Positions 30,892-41,583 are shown, numbered from the stretch's first letter. The stretch: 64,000 nt of DNA from Alistipes sp. (GCA_031285345.1 JAITWI010000055.1:62001-126000); one strand, 5' to 3'. A program made the numbers and translations. Notes: generated from the sequence alone by a model not told the origin.

Positions 30892-31648
30892 AGCCCTCTT
30901 TTTCGAGTTTAAGTGCCAATGTGCGGTCGCCCGAGGCGATTATGCGCCCCTTATAGAGCACGTGCACGAAGTCGGGCACGATGTAGTCCAACAGCCTCTG
31001 ATGGTGGGTGATGAGCACGATGGCGTTGTCCGGCCTGCGCAACTTCGACACCCCCTCGCCCACTATGCGCAGCGCGTCGATGTCGAGTCCGCTGTCGGTC
31101 TCGTCGAGAAACGCCACCCGCGGCTCCAGCATCGCCATCTGGAATATCTCGTTCTTTTTCTTCTCGCCGCCCGAAAAACCCTCGTTCACCGAGCGTGACA
31201 GCATCGCCGGATCGAGCCCGACGAGAGCGGCCTTTTCGCGCGAAAGCTTCAGGAACTCGGCGGCAGACAAGGGGTCGAGACCTTCATGCTTGCGTTTTTC
31301 GGCCATCGCCGCCTTCATAAAGGCCGCCATCGACACCCCGGGGATCTCCACCGGATACTGAAATCCTAAAAACAACCCTTCGCGGGCGCGCTCCTCGATG
31401 CTCAGTTCGGCTATATTGCGCCCATCCAGCAGCATCTCACCGCCCGTCACGAAGAAGCGCGGATTGCCCGCCAGCACCGACGCGAGGGTCGATTTTCCCG
31501 AGCCGTTGGGGCCCATAATGGCGTGCACCTCGCCCGCGCCGACGCTCAGCGAAAGGCCGTGCAGAATCTCGCGAGCTCCTTTCTGTTCGCCGTCGCCATT
31601 CCGGCCGCCCCCCGCCACCGAGGCGTGTAAATCTTTTATTTCAAGCAT
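30866..31648 (-). CDS. sufC: Fe-S cluster assembly ATPase SufC
   Basis: AIMGPNGSGKSTLASVLAGNP, GFSGGEKKKNEIFQMAMLEPRVAFLDETDSGLDIDALRIV. Confidence 0.96.
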   Translation of the reverse strand: MLEIKDLHASVAGGGRNGDGEQKGAREILHGLSLSVGAGEVHAIMGPNGSGKSTLASVLAGNPRFFVTGGEMLLDGRNIAELSIEERAREGLFLGFQYPVEIPGVSMAAFMKAAMAEKRKHEGLDPLSAAEFLKLSREKAALVGLDPAMLSRSVNEGFSGGEKKKNEIFQMAMLEPRVAFLDETDSGLDIDALRIVGEGVSKLRRPDNAIVLITHHQRLLDYIVPDFVHVLYKGRIIASGDRTLALKLEKEGYDELISRS

Positions 31649-31651
31649 AAT

Positions 31652-32359
31652 TTATTCTTCTATATGTTTCCTAAATCGGTAGGTGAGGTCGTTAATCCTC
31701 GCCTCTAATTCGGGTGTAAATTCTATGTCTTCGTCTTTTTCGTCCTTCATCAGAGTTATAACCTCTTTGAGAATGATAATAAGCTCTCTCGGTGCGGAAT
31801 CGCGCGGAGGAGACCACGCAGTGGCAGTTTTAGTATCGAAGCCAAAAGGGGACGTTGAAAAAAAGTAGGAAGCGCCGTCGAGTCCCATCGTGACGTTAAT
31901 ACAATCCTTATCGGACAGGATTTTCTGTTCGAAACGGGCGCTCACAACAGCAACCTCGATAAGCAAATTAAGAAGCAGTACATCGTGCTCGGATATGCGT
32001 CGCGTTATCTCGACAATTTGCGGAATGTAATTTTCATTTTCAAGGCGGCCCATATCGGCCGATATCTGTTGTTCGGGCTCGCGACAGATCACGACAAAAT
32101 CGTCTCCATCCTGCATTGTGCCCAGGAAATACTCGTTGGAGAATGAAGGCAACGCCCAAAAACGCGATAGAAACCGATCTTCTTCGGAAGATATCAGGTG
32201 ATTTTTGACAATCGTATAATAATTTTCTGCCCAAGATCCCACATCGTAGAAGTTCTCCGCCGGCGTAAGCCTATCTTGTTCTTCCGAAGCGCTAATTTGC
32301 GATGTCGCGATTCCGTGAAGCGAGACAAAAAAAGACAACAATAATAAAAATCGTTTCAT
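31652..32359 (-). CDS. secreted hypothetical protein encoded between sufB and sufC
   Basis: Signal peptide MKRFLLLLSFFVSLHGIATSQ; 235 aa; no family recognised. Confidence 0.75.
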   Translation of the reverse strand: MKRFLLLLSFFVSLHGIATSQISASEEQDRLTPAENFYDVGSWAENYYTIVKNHLISSEEDRFLSRFWALPSFSNEYFLGTMQDGDDFVVICREPEQQISADMGRLENENYIPQIVEITRRISEHDVLLLNLLIEVAVVSARFEQKILSDKDCINVTMGLDGASYFFSTSPFGFDTKTATAWSPPRDSAPRELIIILKEVITLMKDEKDEDIEFTPELEARINDLTYRFRKHIEE

Positions 32360-32371
32360 AGTCGTAATGGT

Positions 32372-33814
32372 TTAACCGACAGACCCTTCGAGGCTGATCG
32401 CAAGCAGTTTTTGCGCTTCGACGGCAAACTCCATCGGCAGTTTGTTCAACACCTCGCGGGCATAGCCGTTCACTATCAACCCCACGGCGTCCTCGGGCGC
32501 GATGCCCCGCTGGCCGCAGTAAAAGAGTTGATCCTCGTTTATTTTCGACGTCGTGGCCTCGTGTTCCACCTCGGCCGACGAGTTGTGGGTCTCGACATAA
32601 GGGAACGTATGCGCGCCGCAACTGTCGCCCACCAACAGCGAGTCGCACTGAGAGTGGTTGCGCGCACCCTCGGCACCCCGTGCCACGCGCACTAAGCCGC
32701 GATAGGAGTTCTGCGACTCCCCCGCCGAAATGCCCTTCGAGACGATGCGCGAGCGGGTGTTGCGCCCGATGTGGATCATCTTGGTACCGGTGTCGGCCTG
32801 CTGCTTACCCGCCGTCATCGCCACCGAGTAGAACTCGCCCGACGACCCCTCGCCCGCCAGCACGCATGACGGATATTTCCACGTCACGGCCGAGCCCGTT
32901 TCGACCTGCGTCCACGACAGGCGCGCCCGGTCGCCCTTGCATAATCCCCTCTTGGTTACGAAGTTGAACACCCCTCCCCTGCCCTCTTTGTCGCCGGGAT
33001 ACCAGTTCTGCACGGTCGAATATTTGACCTCGGCGTCCCTCATAACCACTATCTCCACCACCGCCGCGTGCAGCTGATTTTCATCGCGCTGCGGAGCAGT
33101 GCAGCCCTCCAGATACGAAACGTAGCTCTCGTCGTCGGCCACGATCAGCGTCCTCTCGAACTGCCCGGTTCCGGCGGCGTTGATGCGGAAATAGGTCGAA
33201 AGTTCCATCGGACAGCGTACTCCCCGCGGGATGTAGCAAAATGAGCCATCGGAAAACACGGCGGCGTTCAACGCGGCGTAAAAGTTGTCGGTATGGGGCA
33301 CTACGCTGCCCAAGTACTTTTGTATCAACTCGGGATAGTCGCGAATCGCCTCACTCATCGAGCAGAAGACGATCCCCTTTTCGGCCAGAGTCTCCTTGAA
33401 CGTCGTCTTGACCGACACCGAGTCCATCACCGCGTCGACCGCCACTCCGGCCAGCATCATCTGCTCTTCCAACGGGACGCCCAACTTTTCGAAGGTTTTT
33501 AGAAGCTCGGGATCGACCTCGTCCATGGATTTTTTCGCGGCCGTTTTGGGCGCAGCGTAGTAGATAATGTCTTGAAAATCAATCTCCGGAATGTCCAAAT
33601 GCGCCCATGTGGGCGGCGTTAGCGTCAGCCAGTGTCGGAACGCGCGAAGGCGATATTCGAGCATCCACCCGGGCTCGCCCTTTCGCGCCGAGATCATCCG
33701 CACGGTCTCTTCGCCGAGCCCTTTCGGAATGGTCTCGGTTTCGACGTCGGTGGTGAACCCCCACTCATACTCGCGGTCGGCAAGTTCGTCTATTATTTTG
33801 TTGTTGTCGCTCAT
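32372..33814 (-). CDS. sufB: Fe-S cluster assembly protein SufB
   Basis: [67 protein letters not shown]. Confidence 0.96.
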   Translation of the reverse strand: MSDNNKIIDELADREYEWGFTTDVETETIPKGLGEETVRMISARKGEPGWMLEYRLRAFRHWLTLTPPTWAHLDIPEIDFQDIIYYAAPKTAAKKSMDEVDPELLKTFEKLGVPLEEQMMLAGVAVDAVMDSVSVKTTFKETLAEKGIVFCSMSEAIRDYPELIQKYLGSVVPHTDNFYAALNAAVFSDGSFCYIPRGVRCPMELSTYFRINAAGTGQFERTLIVADDESYVSYLEGCTAPQRDENQLHAAVVEIVVMRDAEVKYSTVQNWYPGDKEGRGGVFNFVTKRGLCKGDRARLSWTQVETGSAVTWKYPSCVLAGEGSSGEFYSVAMTAGKQQADTGTKMIHIGRNTRSRIVSKGISAGESQNSYRGLVRVARGAEGARNHSQCDSLLVGDSCGAHTFPYVETHNSSAEVEHEATTSKINEDQLFYCGQRGIAPEDAVGLIVNGYAREVLNKLPMEFAVEAQKLLAISLEGSVG

Positions 33815-33877
33815 AGCATTACTTCATAGCCCCGCAAAGGTACGAATTACGATTCGTGATTCGCAAACGGCGGATCG

Positions 33878-35824
33878 TCAATCGTCGTTTTTGGGGTGAA
33901 AATAGGCATGAATACCCATCGCTTTTGCGCGCCCGACGACGGCAGTTAAAGCCTCGGGAGTTGCGGCACGGATGGCGGCGACGGTCTTGAACGCCTTCAA
34001 CAATGCCGTAACGCTCTTGGGCCCCACTCCGGGAATCTTTTCGAGCTCCGTGTGGATGAAGTCGGCCGACCGCTTGTCGCGGTGGAACGTGATGCCGAAA
34101 CGGTGCGCTTCGTCGCGAATGTGCATCATCACCTTGAGCGGCTCGCCGTTGCGCTTGAGGTAGTATGGCGCCGGATCGTTCGGAAAAAATACCTCCTCGA
34201 TTCGCTCGGCAAGCCCCACTAACGGCACGCGCTCCGTTATCCCCAACTCCTTGAAAACCGGCATCGCCGCACTTAATTGCCCCTTTCCGCCATCCACGAT
34301 CACCAAATCCGGAAGTTCCGTCCCCTCCTCCAACAACCTCGTAAACCGCCTGAAAATAATCTCGCGCATGGTGGCGAAGTCGTCCGCACCGACCACCGTT
34401 CGCACGTTGAAGTGGCGATATTCGCGCTTCGAAGGCTTGCCGTCGCGAAAAACCACACACGCCGCCACCGGGTAGGCTCCGCCGAGGTTCGAGTTGTCGA
34501 AACACTCTATGTGGTGCGGCTCGCGGGGCAGGTGCAGCTCGCGCATCATAGCCTCCATCACCCGCCCGACGGCCTTTTCCGGGTCTTTGATTTCGAGGTT
34601 TTTGAGCTGCTCGGCGCGATACATGCGGGCGTTCTTTTCGGCGAACTCCAACAGACGTAGCTTGTCGCCGCGCTGCGGAACGGTAAACCGCAAATCGGGG
34701 AACAGTGCCTCTTCGGGCAAAAACGGCACTATAATTTGTCGTGAAAAGCAGGCATTTGCCGCGTTTCGCTCGTTGCCCAACTCGTCATTTACGTCAGAGT
34801 AAACTCCTCGTTGGGCTCCGTCGCAAGCCTTGCAACTACCTACTTTTGACGACAAAAGATTATCCGGTGCCGATTTAGGAGTTATTTTTTCGGCAATTTG
34901 AATGATGGCCGCGGTCAGAATCGCCCGCGGATCCTCTTCGGCACCGAGCGACAGCCTCACGGTGAACGAATTGACGATATTCCCACCCACTATTCGCGCG
35001 AAGTTGCAGTAGGCGGTGTCGTCGTCCTGGACCAGCGCGAAAACATCCACATCTCCCAAAGAGGGCGAAACGATCACCGAGCGTGACGAGTAGCCCTCTA
35101 ACAGATCCAACCGATGTTTGAAAATCGCCGCCTCCTCGAACCGCAACGCCGCCGCCGCCTCCTTCATCGAAACCGTCAAGGCGCGCCGGGTGGGGCCGAG
35201 TTCACCCCGCAACATAGCCCGAGCCATCTCCACCGACGCGTCGTAATCCTCGACGGTCTGCTTACCCGCACACGGTGCAAGACAGTTGCCGATATGATAC
35301 TTCAAACATGGTCGAGAGCGACCCCGCGCGATTTCGCCCGCCGCAAGGTTCAGCGAGCAGGTGCGGAACTGAAACACGGCGTGGAGAATTTCCAGCAAAT
35401 TGCGTTGCACACCGATCGACGCGTAGGGCCCGAAGTAGGTCGATCCGTCGCGCACCATCTGCCGCGTGGAGCGGATTCGCGGAAAGGGCTCGCGGCGAAT
35501 GACGATCCACGGATAGGTCTTGTCGTCCTTCAACATGGCGTTGTAGCGCGGCTGAAGGGTCTTTATCAGCGAGTTTTCGAGCAGCAGGGCGTCGGTCTCG
35601 GTGTCGGTCACTATGTGGCGGATTTCGACAGCCTTGCGCACCATTACGCGAATCTTAGACGGCAGGCGACTCTCGACGAAGTAGTTGGCCACGCGGCGGC
35701 GCAACACCTTGGCCTTGCCCACGTAGAGCACAGTTCCGTCGGGGTCGACGAATTGGTACACCCCCGGCACAAGAGGCAGCGCCGCCGCCTGCCGCCGCAA
35801 ATCGGTATCGTTTTTGACAGACAT
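33878..35824 (-). CDS. uvrC: excinuclease ABC subunit C, carrying an in-frame family-1 repeat element
   Basis: PGVYQFVDPDGTVLYVGKAKVLRRRVANYF, HIECFDNSNLGGAYPVAACVVFRDGKPSKREYRHFNV; extra segment SAPDNLLSSKVGSCKACDGAQRGVYSDVNDELGNERNAANACFSR. Confidence 0.95.
   Translation of the reverse strand: MSVKNDTDLRRQAAALPLVPGVYQFVDPDGTVLYVGKAKVLRRRVANYFVESRLPSKIRVMVRKAVEIRHIVTDTETDALLLENSLIKTLQPRYNAMLKDDKTYPWIVIRREPFPRIRSTRQMVRDGSTYFGPYASIGVQRNLLEILHAVFQFRTCSLNLAAGEIARGRSRPCLKYHIGNCLAPCAGKQTVEDYDASVEMARAMLRGELGPTRRALTVSMKEAAAALRFEEAAIFKHRLDLLEGYSSRSVIVSPSLGDVDVFALVQDDDTAYCNFARIVGGNIVNSFTVRLSLGAEEDPRAILTAAIIQIAEKITPKSAPDNLLSSKVGSCKACDGAQRGVYSDVNDELGNERNAANACFSRQIIVPFLPEEALFPDLRFTVPQRGDKLRLLEFAEKNARMYRAEQLKNLEIKDPEKAVGRVMEAMMRELHLPREPHHIECFDNSNLGGAYPVAACVVFRDGKPSKREYRHFNVRTVVGADDFATMREIIFRRFTRLLEEGTELPDLVIVDGGKGQLSAAMPVFKELGITERVPLVGLAERIEEVFFPNDPAPYYLKRNGEPLKVMMHIRDEAHRFGITFHRDKRSADFIHTELEKIPGVGPKSVTALLKAFKTVAAIRAATPEALTAVVGRAKAMGIHAYFHPKNDD
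34734..34857 (-). repeat. Dispersed palindromic structured element, family 1, copy 2 (inside uvrC)
   Basis: Minus strand TTTTGTCGTCAAAAGTAGGTAGTTGC...GCCCAAC-GAGGAG-TTTAC-TCTGAC-GTAAA-TGACGA-GTTGGGC...GCAAATGCCTGCTTTTCACGACAAAT. Confidence 0.85.
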
Positions 35825-35879
35825 TACGCAAAACTACAAAAAACCGGCGAATCGTGCCCCGAATTTCGTAAATACTTCA

Positions 35880-35887
35880 TATCTTTG
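35880..35887 (+). promoter_or_regulatory. Bacteroidota -7 box TATCTTTG upstream of pheS
   Basis: TAnnTTTG consensus about 30 nt upstream of the start codon. Confidence 0.6.
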
Positions 35888-35917
35888 TTACTTGGAATAG
35901 ATGTTTTACAGAACGAT

Positions 35918-36949
35918 ATGAGAAACCGAATAGACGAAATTCTTGCTCAAATAGAGACCTTCTCGTCGCGGGCGGCCGGCGAAATCGAGGAGTTCCGCGT
36001 GCGAATGCTCGGCAAAAAAGGCGTGGTGACCGAGATGATGGAGGAGTTCAAAACCGTCGCCCCCGAACTGAAACGCGAGTTAGGGCAAAAACTCAACGAA
36101 CTCAAAGCCCGCGCCACCCAAAAAGTGAGCGAGCTGAAGGCCGTCGCCGAAGGAGGTGGGGGAGTGAAGATCGCCGCCGAGGACGACATGACCCGCCCGG
36201 GAGCCGGCACTGCCGAACCCGCGGGAAGCAGACACCCCATATCGCTTGTGCGAGGCGAGATCGCGGCTATATTTTCGCGTCTGGGCTACACCGTGGCCGA
36301 CGGGCCCGAGATAGAGGACGACCGCCACGTGTTCGGCGCTTTGAACTTTCCGGCCGAGCATCCGGCTCGCGACATGCAGGACACGTTTTTTATCGAAAAG
36401 GATCCAGACGTGCTCCTTCGCACCCACACCAGTTCGATTCAGGTGCGCACCATGCTCGCCGGCCGGCCTCCGTTCCGCGTGATATGCCCGGGTAGGGTGT
36501 TCCGCAACGAGGCCATATCGTATCGCGCCCACTGCATTTTCCACCAGGTGGAGGGGCTCTATGTAGACGAAGGGGTGTCGTTCGCCGACCTCAAACAGAC
36601 GCTTTTATATTTTGCGCGCGAAATGTTCGGCGAAGATTCCAAGATCCGCCTTCGCCCGTCGTATTTTCCGTTCACCGAGCCGAGCGCCGAGATGGACGTA
36701 TCGTGCAACCTGTGCGGCGGTGGTGGGTGTCCGGTGTGCAAGGGAACGGGTTGGCTCGAAATCATGGGCTGCGGCATGGTCGACCCCAACGTGCTGGATG
36801 AGTGCGGCATCGACAGCAAGAAGTACACCGGATTCGCCTTCGGGATGGGCATAGAGCGCATCGCGATGCTCAAATACGGAGTGGGGGACTTGAGGCTCTA
36901 CTTTGAGAACGACGTGAGATTCCTGCGACAGTTCGACTCGGCGATATAA
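35918..36949 (+). CDS. pheS: phenylalanyl-tRNA synthetase alpha subunit
   Basis: GSRHPISLVRGEIAAIFSRLGYTVADGPEIEDDRHVFGALNFPAEHPARDMQDTFF, GFAFGMGIERIAMLKYGVGDLR. Confidence 0.97.
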   Translation: MRNRIDEILAQIETFSSRAAGEIEEFRVRMLGKKGVVTEMMEEFKTVAPELKRELGQKLNELKARATQKVSELKAVAEGGGGVKIAAEDDMTRPGAGTAEPAGSRHPISLVRGEIAAIFSRLGYTVADGPEIEDDRHVFGALNFPAEHPARDMQDTFFIEKDPDVLLRTHTSSIQVRTMLAGRPPFRVICPGRVFRNEAISYRAHCIFHQVEGLYVDEGVSFADLKQTLLYFAREMFGEDSKIRLRPSYFPFTEPSAEMDVSCNLCGGGGCPVCKGTGWLEIMGCGMVDPNVLDECGIDSKKYTGFAFGMGIERIAMLKYGVGDLRLYFENDVRFLRQFDSAI

Positions 36950-36966
36950 TTCGACTCTGCGAGATA

Positions 36967-38703
36967 ATGAAACCGCGCCACATACTGCTTGCTTTGGCGT
37001 TGCCTTCGGTGGCGACGGTTGCCGTCGCGCAGCAGGATGTCACGGCGCAGCAGAATGTTTCAGCATCACAAAACCCGATAGCGCTCGACTCGTTGGCGGT
37101 GGTATACTACACCGACGGGGTGAGGCTGGCGGCCGAGGAGCGGTACGGCGAGGCGCTGTCGCGGTTCGAAAAGGCTCTGGAGGTCGATCCCGACCACGCG
37201 CCGTCGATGTACGGGGCGGCGGGAGTGTTGGCGCGTCCCGGCGGCGATCTTGAAGAGGGCCTCGGATATTCGTCGCGCGCGGTGGAACTCGACCCCGCGA
37301 ACAGATGGTACAAACGGCAAAAGGGATTGCTGTTGAGGTTCGGCGGCCGTACCGACGAAGCCATCGCCCTGTATGAGGAGATGACTCGCGACGCCGAACG
37401 GTTCGACATCGAAAATTTCGGCGCGCTTGCGAGCCTCTACTACCAAAAAGGGCGCACTGACGACGCGCTGGCCGTGCTCGATTCCGCCGCTATGCACACA
37501 GGCAAAAACCCCGCCATATTGGAGGCTCGTCGCGGCATTCTCATGGACGCCGGCAGGTTCGACGAGGCGGTGGAGGAGACCGAAAAATATGTCGCCGCCA
37601 CCCCTTTCGACGAGATCAACCGCCTCGCGCTGGCCGAAATGTACGCGTACGGTAGGCGCGATTCGCTGGCGGTGGAGACGCTCAAAGAGGTGGTCGCCAT
37701 AAATCCGGACAATGCCGCCGCCCTCGATCGCTTAGCGGGACTCTACCGCGACAGAGGCGATACGCGGCTCTTTTTCTCGACCCTCAGGCAGCTGTTCCTG
37801 TTGGACGGCGTGACGCTCGAAGAGAAGATCGGCCGTTTCGAATCGCTGGCTCAAAACACCCCTCTCTATCGCCGCCACTTTCTCGAAATGGGCGACTTGG
37901 CGCTTGCGCTCGTGACGTGTCATCCGGGACGCGACGAGGTGTTGGAACTCTATTCCGGCCACCTGATGCGCACCGGCGACGTCGAGGGGGCTCTCGGACT
38001 GCTTAAAACGCGGCTCGACGGGGAGAGGCCTCCTCTGAGCGCCTTTATGCGGGTGATAGAGGTCGAAGCGTGGCTCCGGCGGCCCGATTCGGTGGTCGTG
38101 TACAGCGACCGTGCACTTGCGGCATACCCCGATCAGACGCAGGTATATCTGTTCCGCGCGAATGTCGAGCAATATCTGGGGCGGATGGAGGATGCTCGCA
38201 AAACCCTCGACAGGGCTCTGAAATCGGCCGACACAGACTCCCTCCGCAGCGAGATCCATGGCGCGGTCGGTTCGTTGTGGCACGAGGAGGGCGACGACCG
38301 AAAGGCGTTCAAGGCCTACGACAAGGCGTTGCGATACGACCCCGACAACGCGATGGTGCTCAACAACTACGCCTACTATTTGGCCGAGGCCGACAGGGAA
38401 CTCTCCCGCGCGCTGGGGATGGCTTTGCGGGCGGTGAATCTGCGCGAAAACGACGCGACTCTGCTCGACACCTACGCCTGGGTGCTGTACAAAACCGGCG
38501 ATTTCGCGGAGGCGAAAAAAATAATGCAGCGCGCCTTGCCGTTGGACGAGGATGGCGGGAGCGCCGAACTGCTGATTCACTACGGCGACATACTGTGGGC
38601 ATTGGGCGAGGATTTTATGGCTACGGTGTACTGGAAACGGGCGCGCGATGCAGGATACGAACCCGCCGCCGAGATAGAGGAGCGGCTTTCGAGAACGAAA
38701 TGA
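36967..38703 (+). CDS. tetratricopeptide repeat protein, secreted
   Basis: Signal peptide MKPRHILLALALPSVATVAVA; multiple TPR units. Confidence 0.88.
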   Translation: MKPRHILLALALPSVATVAVAQQDVTAQQNVSASQNPIALDSLAVVYYTDGVRLAAEERYGEALSRFEKALEVDPDHAPSMYGAAGVLARPGGDLEEGLGYSSRAVELDPANRWYKRQKGLLLRFGGRTDEAIALYEEMTRDAERFDIENFGALASLYYQKGRTDDALAVLDSAAMHTGKNPAILEARRGILMDAGRFDEAVEETEKYVAATPFDEINRLALAEMYAYGRRDSLAVETLKEVVAINPDNAAALDRLAGLYRDRGDTRLFFSTLRQLFLLDGVTLEEKIGRFESLAQNTPLYRRHFLEMGDLALALVTCHPGRDEVLELYSGHLMRTGDVEGALGLLKTRLDGERPPLSAFMRVIEVEAWLRRPDSVVVYSDRALAAYPDQTQVYLFRANVEQYLGRMEDARKTLDRALKSADTDSLRSEIHGAVGSLWHEEGDDRKAFKAYDKALRYDPDNAMVLNNYAYYLAEADRELSRALGMALRAVNLRENDATLLDTYAWVLYKTGDFAEAKKIMQRALPLDEDGGSAELLIHYGDILWALGEDFMATVYWKRARDAGYEPAAEIEERLSRTK

Positions 38704-39893
38704 GATTACGAGGGGCGATATCGACAGGGATTTTGGTGATGGCGGGAGTCGTCGCAATGGTCTTCGTGGCCATGGCTCAGGGGGGCTCAGTGCGAGAACA
38801 GGAGGCCCGCCGACTCCGTGCCGAACAAAACCTCAGGGAGGTGAACGCGCTGCTCGGCGGCAACTACAAGGAGATGCAGGCTTCGGAGCAGGGGCTCAAA
38901 CTGATACGCAACCGCATGTCGGCCCAGCGCGACATTGTGCAGGGTCTGGCCGATCGGGTCGGCGGCATCGAAGGCGAGATAGCCGTCGTTACCCGGCAGG
39001 TGGACGAATTGAGCCGCAGACTCGACGCCCTGAAGGGCGAATACGCCGAATTTGTATATCGGCAGTGGAAAGACCGGCGCAAGAACACCGCCACGGCGTT
39101 CCTGCTGTCGGCAAAGGATTTCAACACCGCCACCAGAAGGCTCGCCTGGCTGCGTAGCTACAATCGCGCGAGGGTGAACATGGGAGCCGACATAGATTCG
39201 CTTTCCGCCGCGCTGAGGGTCGGACTCGACACCCTGGGGAGCCGCAGGGCCGAACTCGAAATAGTTAAATCGCTGCAGGACGAAGAACTGTCGCTGCTTT
39301 CGGGCGACGAGGCCGCCCACAGCGCCGCGCTACGTGAGCTCCAAAAAGATCGCGGTAAACTTGAGGCGCAGGCCAAAAGGGAGCGCGAAACCATCGCCGC
39401 CGCCCAAAGAGAGATCGACCGCATAATAGCGGCGCAGGTGGCCGCCAACAGAAACGCTCGTACCGGTGCCGACGCCGCTCTCTCGGGTCGATTCGAGGAC
39501 AACAAGGGGCACATGCCGTGGCCGGTGGGCGGAGCGGGGACGGTGATAGACCACTTCGGGCTGAACCGCATGGCCGACGGCGTGTCCAAGGAGTCGAGCG
39601 GGCTGTCGATCGCCGCCCCGCGCGGAGCTGAGGTGAGGGCGATATTCGAGGGCAAGGTGACGGGAGTCTACAACATAGGCCGGTTCGACAGATGCATCTC
39701 GGTGCGTTCGGGGAGCTACATAGTGGTGTACGGCAACATCGCGGCCACAAACCTCAAAACGGGCGACGCGGTGGCGACGGGTCAGACGATAGGCCGCCTG
39801 AACGACGGCGGCGACGCCACAGAACACTCGTTGTTGCTGCAGATTTGGCGAGAAACCACACCCTTGGATCCCGAGCAGTGGCTCCGAAAATAA
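38700..39893 (+). CDS. murein hydrolase activator EnvC-like, M23 peptidase-family protein
   Basis: Coiled coil, then IDHFGLNRMADGVSKESSGLSIAAPRGAEVRAIFEGKVTGVYNI...GDAVATGQTIGRLND; overlaps TPR gene stop by 4 nt. Confidence 0.87.
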   Translation: MRLRGAISTGILVMAGVVAMVFVAMAQGGSVREQEARRLRAEQNLREVNALLGGNYKEMQASEQGLKLIRNRMSAQRDIVQGLADRVGGIEGEIAVVTRQVDELSRRLDALKGEYAEFVYRQWKDRRKNTATAFLLSAKDFNTATRRLAWLRSYNRARVNMGADIDSLSAALRVGLDTLGSRRAELEIVKSLQDEELSLLSGDEAAHSAALRELQKDRGKLEAQAKRERETIAAAQREIDRIIAAQVAANRNARTGADAALSGRFEDNKGHMPWPVGGAGTVIDHFGLNRMADGVSKESSGLSIAAPRGAEVRAIFEGKVTGVYNIGRFDRCISVRSGSYIVVYGNIAATNLKTGDAVATGQTIGRLNDGGDATEHSLLLQIWRETTPLDPEQWLRK

Positions 39894-39902
39894 CTTAAGA
39901 CC

Positions 39903-40328
39903 ATGGCGATAAAGTACTATAACGACGGAACGGATTACAGGTTGCAAGCCAAAGGAAGGACGGCGGCGTGGGTGCGTCGCGCGGTGGAGGCGGAGGGTCT
40001 GCGGCTCGGTCCGGTTAACTACATCTTCTGCTCGCCGGAAAAACATCTCGAAATCAACAGGCGGTTTTTGGGGCACGACTACGCCACCGACGTCATCACG
40101 TTCGACTACACGGCGAACGGCAGCGTGAGCGGCGACGTGTTTATAGACCCCGCCACCGTGAACGACAACGCCGCCGAACGCTGCATAGCCCCCGAGGTGG
40201 AGATGCGGCGGGTGATGATCCACGGCGTGTTGCACCTGTGCGGCTACGGCGACGGCACCCCAAAAGAGCAAAAAACCATGCGCGAAAGGGAAGACCTTTA
40301 CCTAAACAAATATTATGAGAGCATTTGA
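39903..40328 (+). CDS. ybeY: endoribonuclease YbeY
   Basis: FLGHDYATDVITFDY...RRVMIHGVLHLCGYGDGTPKEQKTMREREDLYL. Confidence 0.94.
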   Translation: MAIKYYNDGTDYRLQAKGRTAAWVRRAVEAEGLRLGPVNYIFCSPEKHLEINRRFLGHDYATDVITFDYTANGSVSGDVFIDPATVNDNAAERCIAPEVEMRRVMIHGVLHLCGYGDGTPKEQKTMREREDLYLNKYYESI

Positions 40329-41571
40329 TATAGAGAGTATCAGGAACGATTTCCCGATACTCGCCCGCAACGTCTACGGGCGGCCGCTGGTCTATCTTGA
40401 CAGCGGAGCCACGGCCCAAAAACCCAAATGCGTGTCGGAGGCGGTGCGCGGCATGTGCCTCGAAAACAACGCCAACATCCATCGTGGGGCGCATCGGTTG
40501 GCCTCGGAGAGCACCACCCGCTACGAGGAGGCGCGCGAAACGGTCAGGGCGTTCATAGGCGCGGAGTGCCCCCAGGAGATTATCTTCACCTCGGGCGCTA
40601 CGGCGGGGCTCAACGTGGCGGCCTCGTCGCTGTGTCGGCTGTTGGTGGGCGAAGGCGACAACATAGTCGTCAGCCAGATGGAGCACCACTCCAACATCGT
40701 GCCGTGGCAGATGGGGATGGAGAACGTCTCCACGGGACGCGGGTGGAGAGGCTCGAAGGGCAATATCCGCGTGCTGCCGTTCGACGACAGTGGCGCTATG
40801 GATATCGACGCGCTCGAAAAAGGACTCGTCGACGATCGGACGAAGGTGGTGGCGCTGACCCAATGTTCCAACGTGCTGGGTACCCGACCCGACATCGGCA
40901 GGGTGGTCGAAATCGCCCACCGGCACGGAGCCGTGGTGGTGGTGGACGGCTGCCAGGGGGCGGTGCACGGCGACACCAACGTGCGCGATCTGGACTGCGA
41001 CCTGTACGCGTTTTCGGGTCACAAACTCTACGGCCCCACCGGAGTGGGAGTGCTCTACGGCAAAAAAGAGCTGCTCGAAAAGATGCCGCCGCTGTTGGGG
41101 GGAGGCGACATGATAGCCACCGTCTCGTTCGGCGAAACATCATGGGCCGAGTTGCCGTTCAAGTTCGAAGCCGGTACCTCCAACTACATCGGCGCGGTGG
41201 GGATGGCCGAAGGGATCAAATATCTGTCCCAGTTCGACCGCGCGGATGTAGCGCGCCACGAACAGTCGCTGCTTGACGCCGCCACCGAGGCTCTGTCGAA
41301 GATCGACGGCCTGCGCATCTACGGCACCGCGCCGGGCAAAGCCTCGATAGTGTCGTTCACCGTCGAGGGCACCCACGCCTCCGACATAGGGGCGGTGTTG
41401 GACAAATTGGGCATAGCAGTCCGCACCGGCACCCACTGCGCCCAGCCGCTGCTGTCGCACTACGGCGTTCAGTCGGTGTGCCGGGCGTCGTTCGCGCTCT
41501 ACAACACCCTCGAAGAGGTGGACGCTCTGGCCGCGGGAGTCGAAAGGGCGGTGAAAATGTTGAGAAAATAG
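40315..41571 (+). CDS. sufS: cysteine desulfurase SufS
   Basis: YLDSGATAQKPKCVSEAV, GQMEHHSNIVPWQ-type motif, FSGHKLYGPTGVGVLYGKKELLEKMPPLLGGGDMI, RTGTHCAQPLL. Confidence 0.95.
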   Translation: MRAFDIESIRNDFPILARNVYGRPLVYLDSGATAQKPKCVSEAVRGMCLENNANIHRGAHRLASESTTRYEEARETVRAFIGAECPQEIIFTSGATAGLNVAASSLCRLLVGEGDNIVVSQMEHHSNIVPWQMGMENVSTGRGWRGSKGNIRVLPFDDSGAMDIDALEKGLVDDRTKVVALTQCSNVLGTRPDIGRVVEIAHRHGAVVVVDGCQGAVHGDTNVRDLDCDLYAFSGHKLYGPTGVGVLYGKKELLEKMPPLLGGGDMIATVSFGETSWAELPFKFEAGTSNYIGAVGMAEGIKYLSQFDRADVARHEQSLLDAATEALSKIDGLRIYGTAPGKASIVSFTVEGTHASDIGAVLDKLGIAVRTGTHCAQPLLSHYGVQSVCRASFALYNTLEEVDALAAGVERAVKMLRK

Positions 41572-41583
41572 ACAAGGAAAGTT

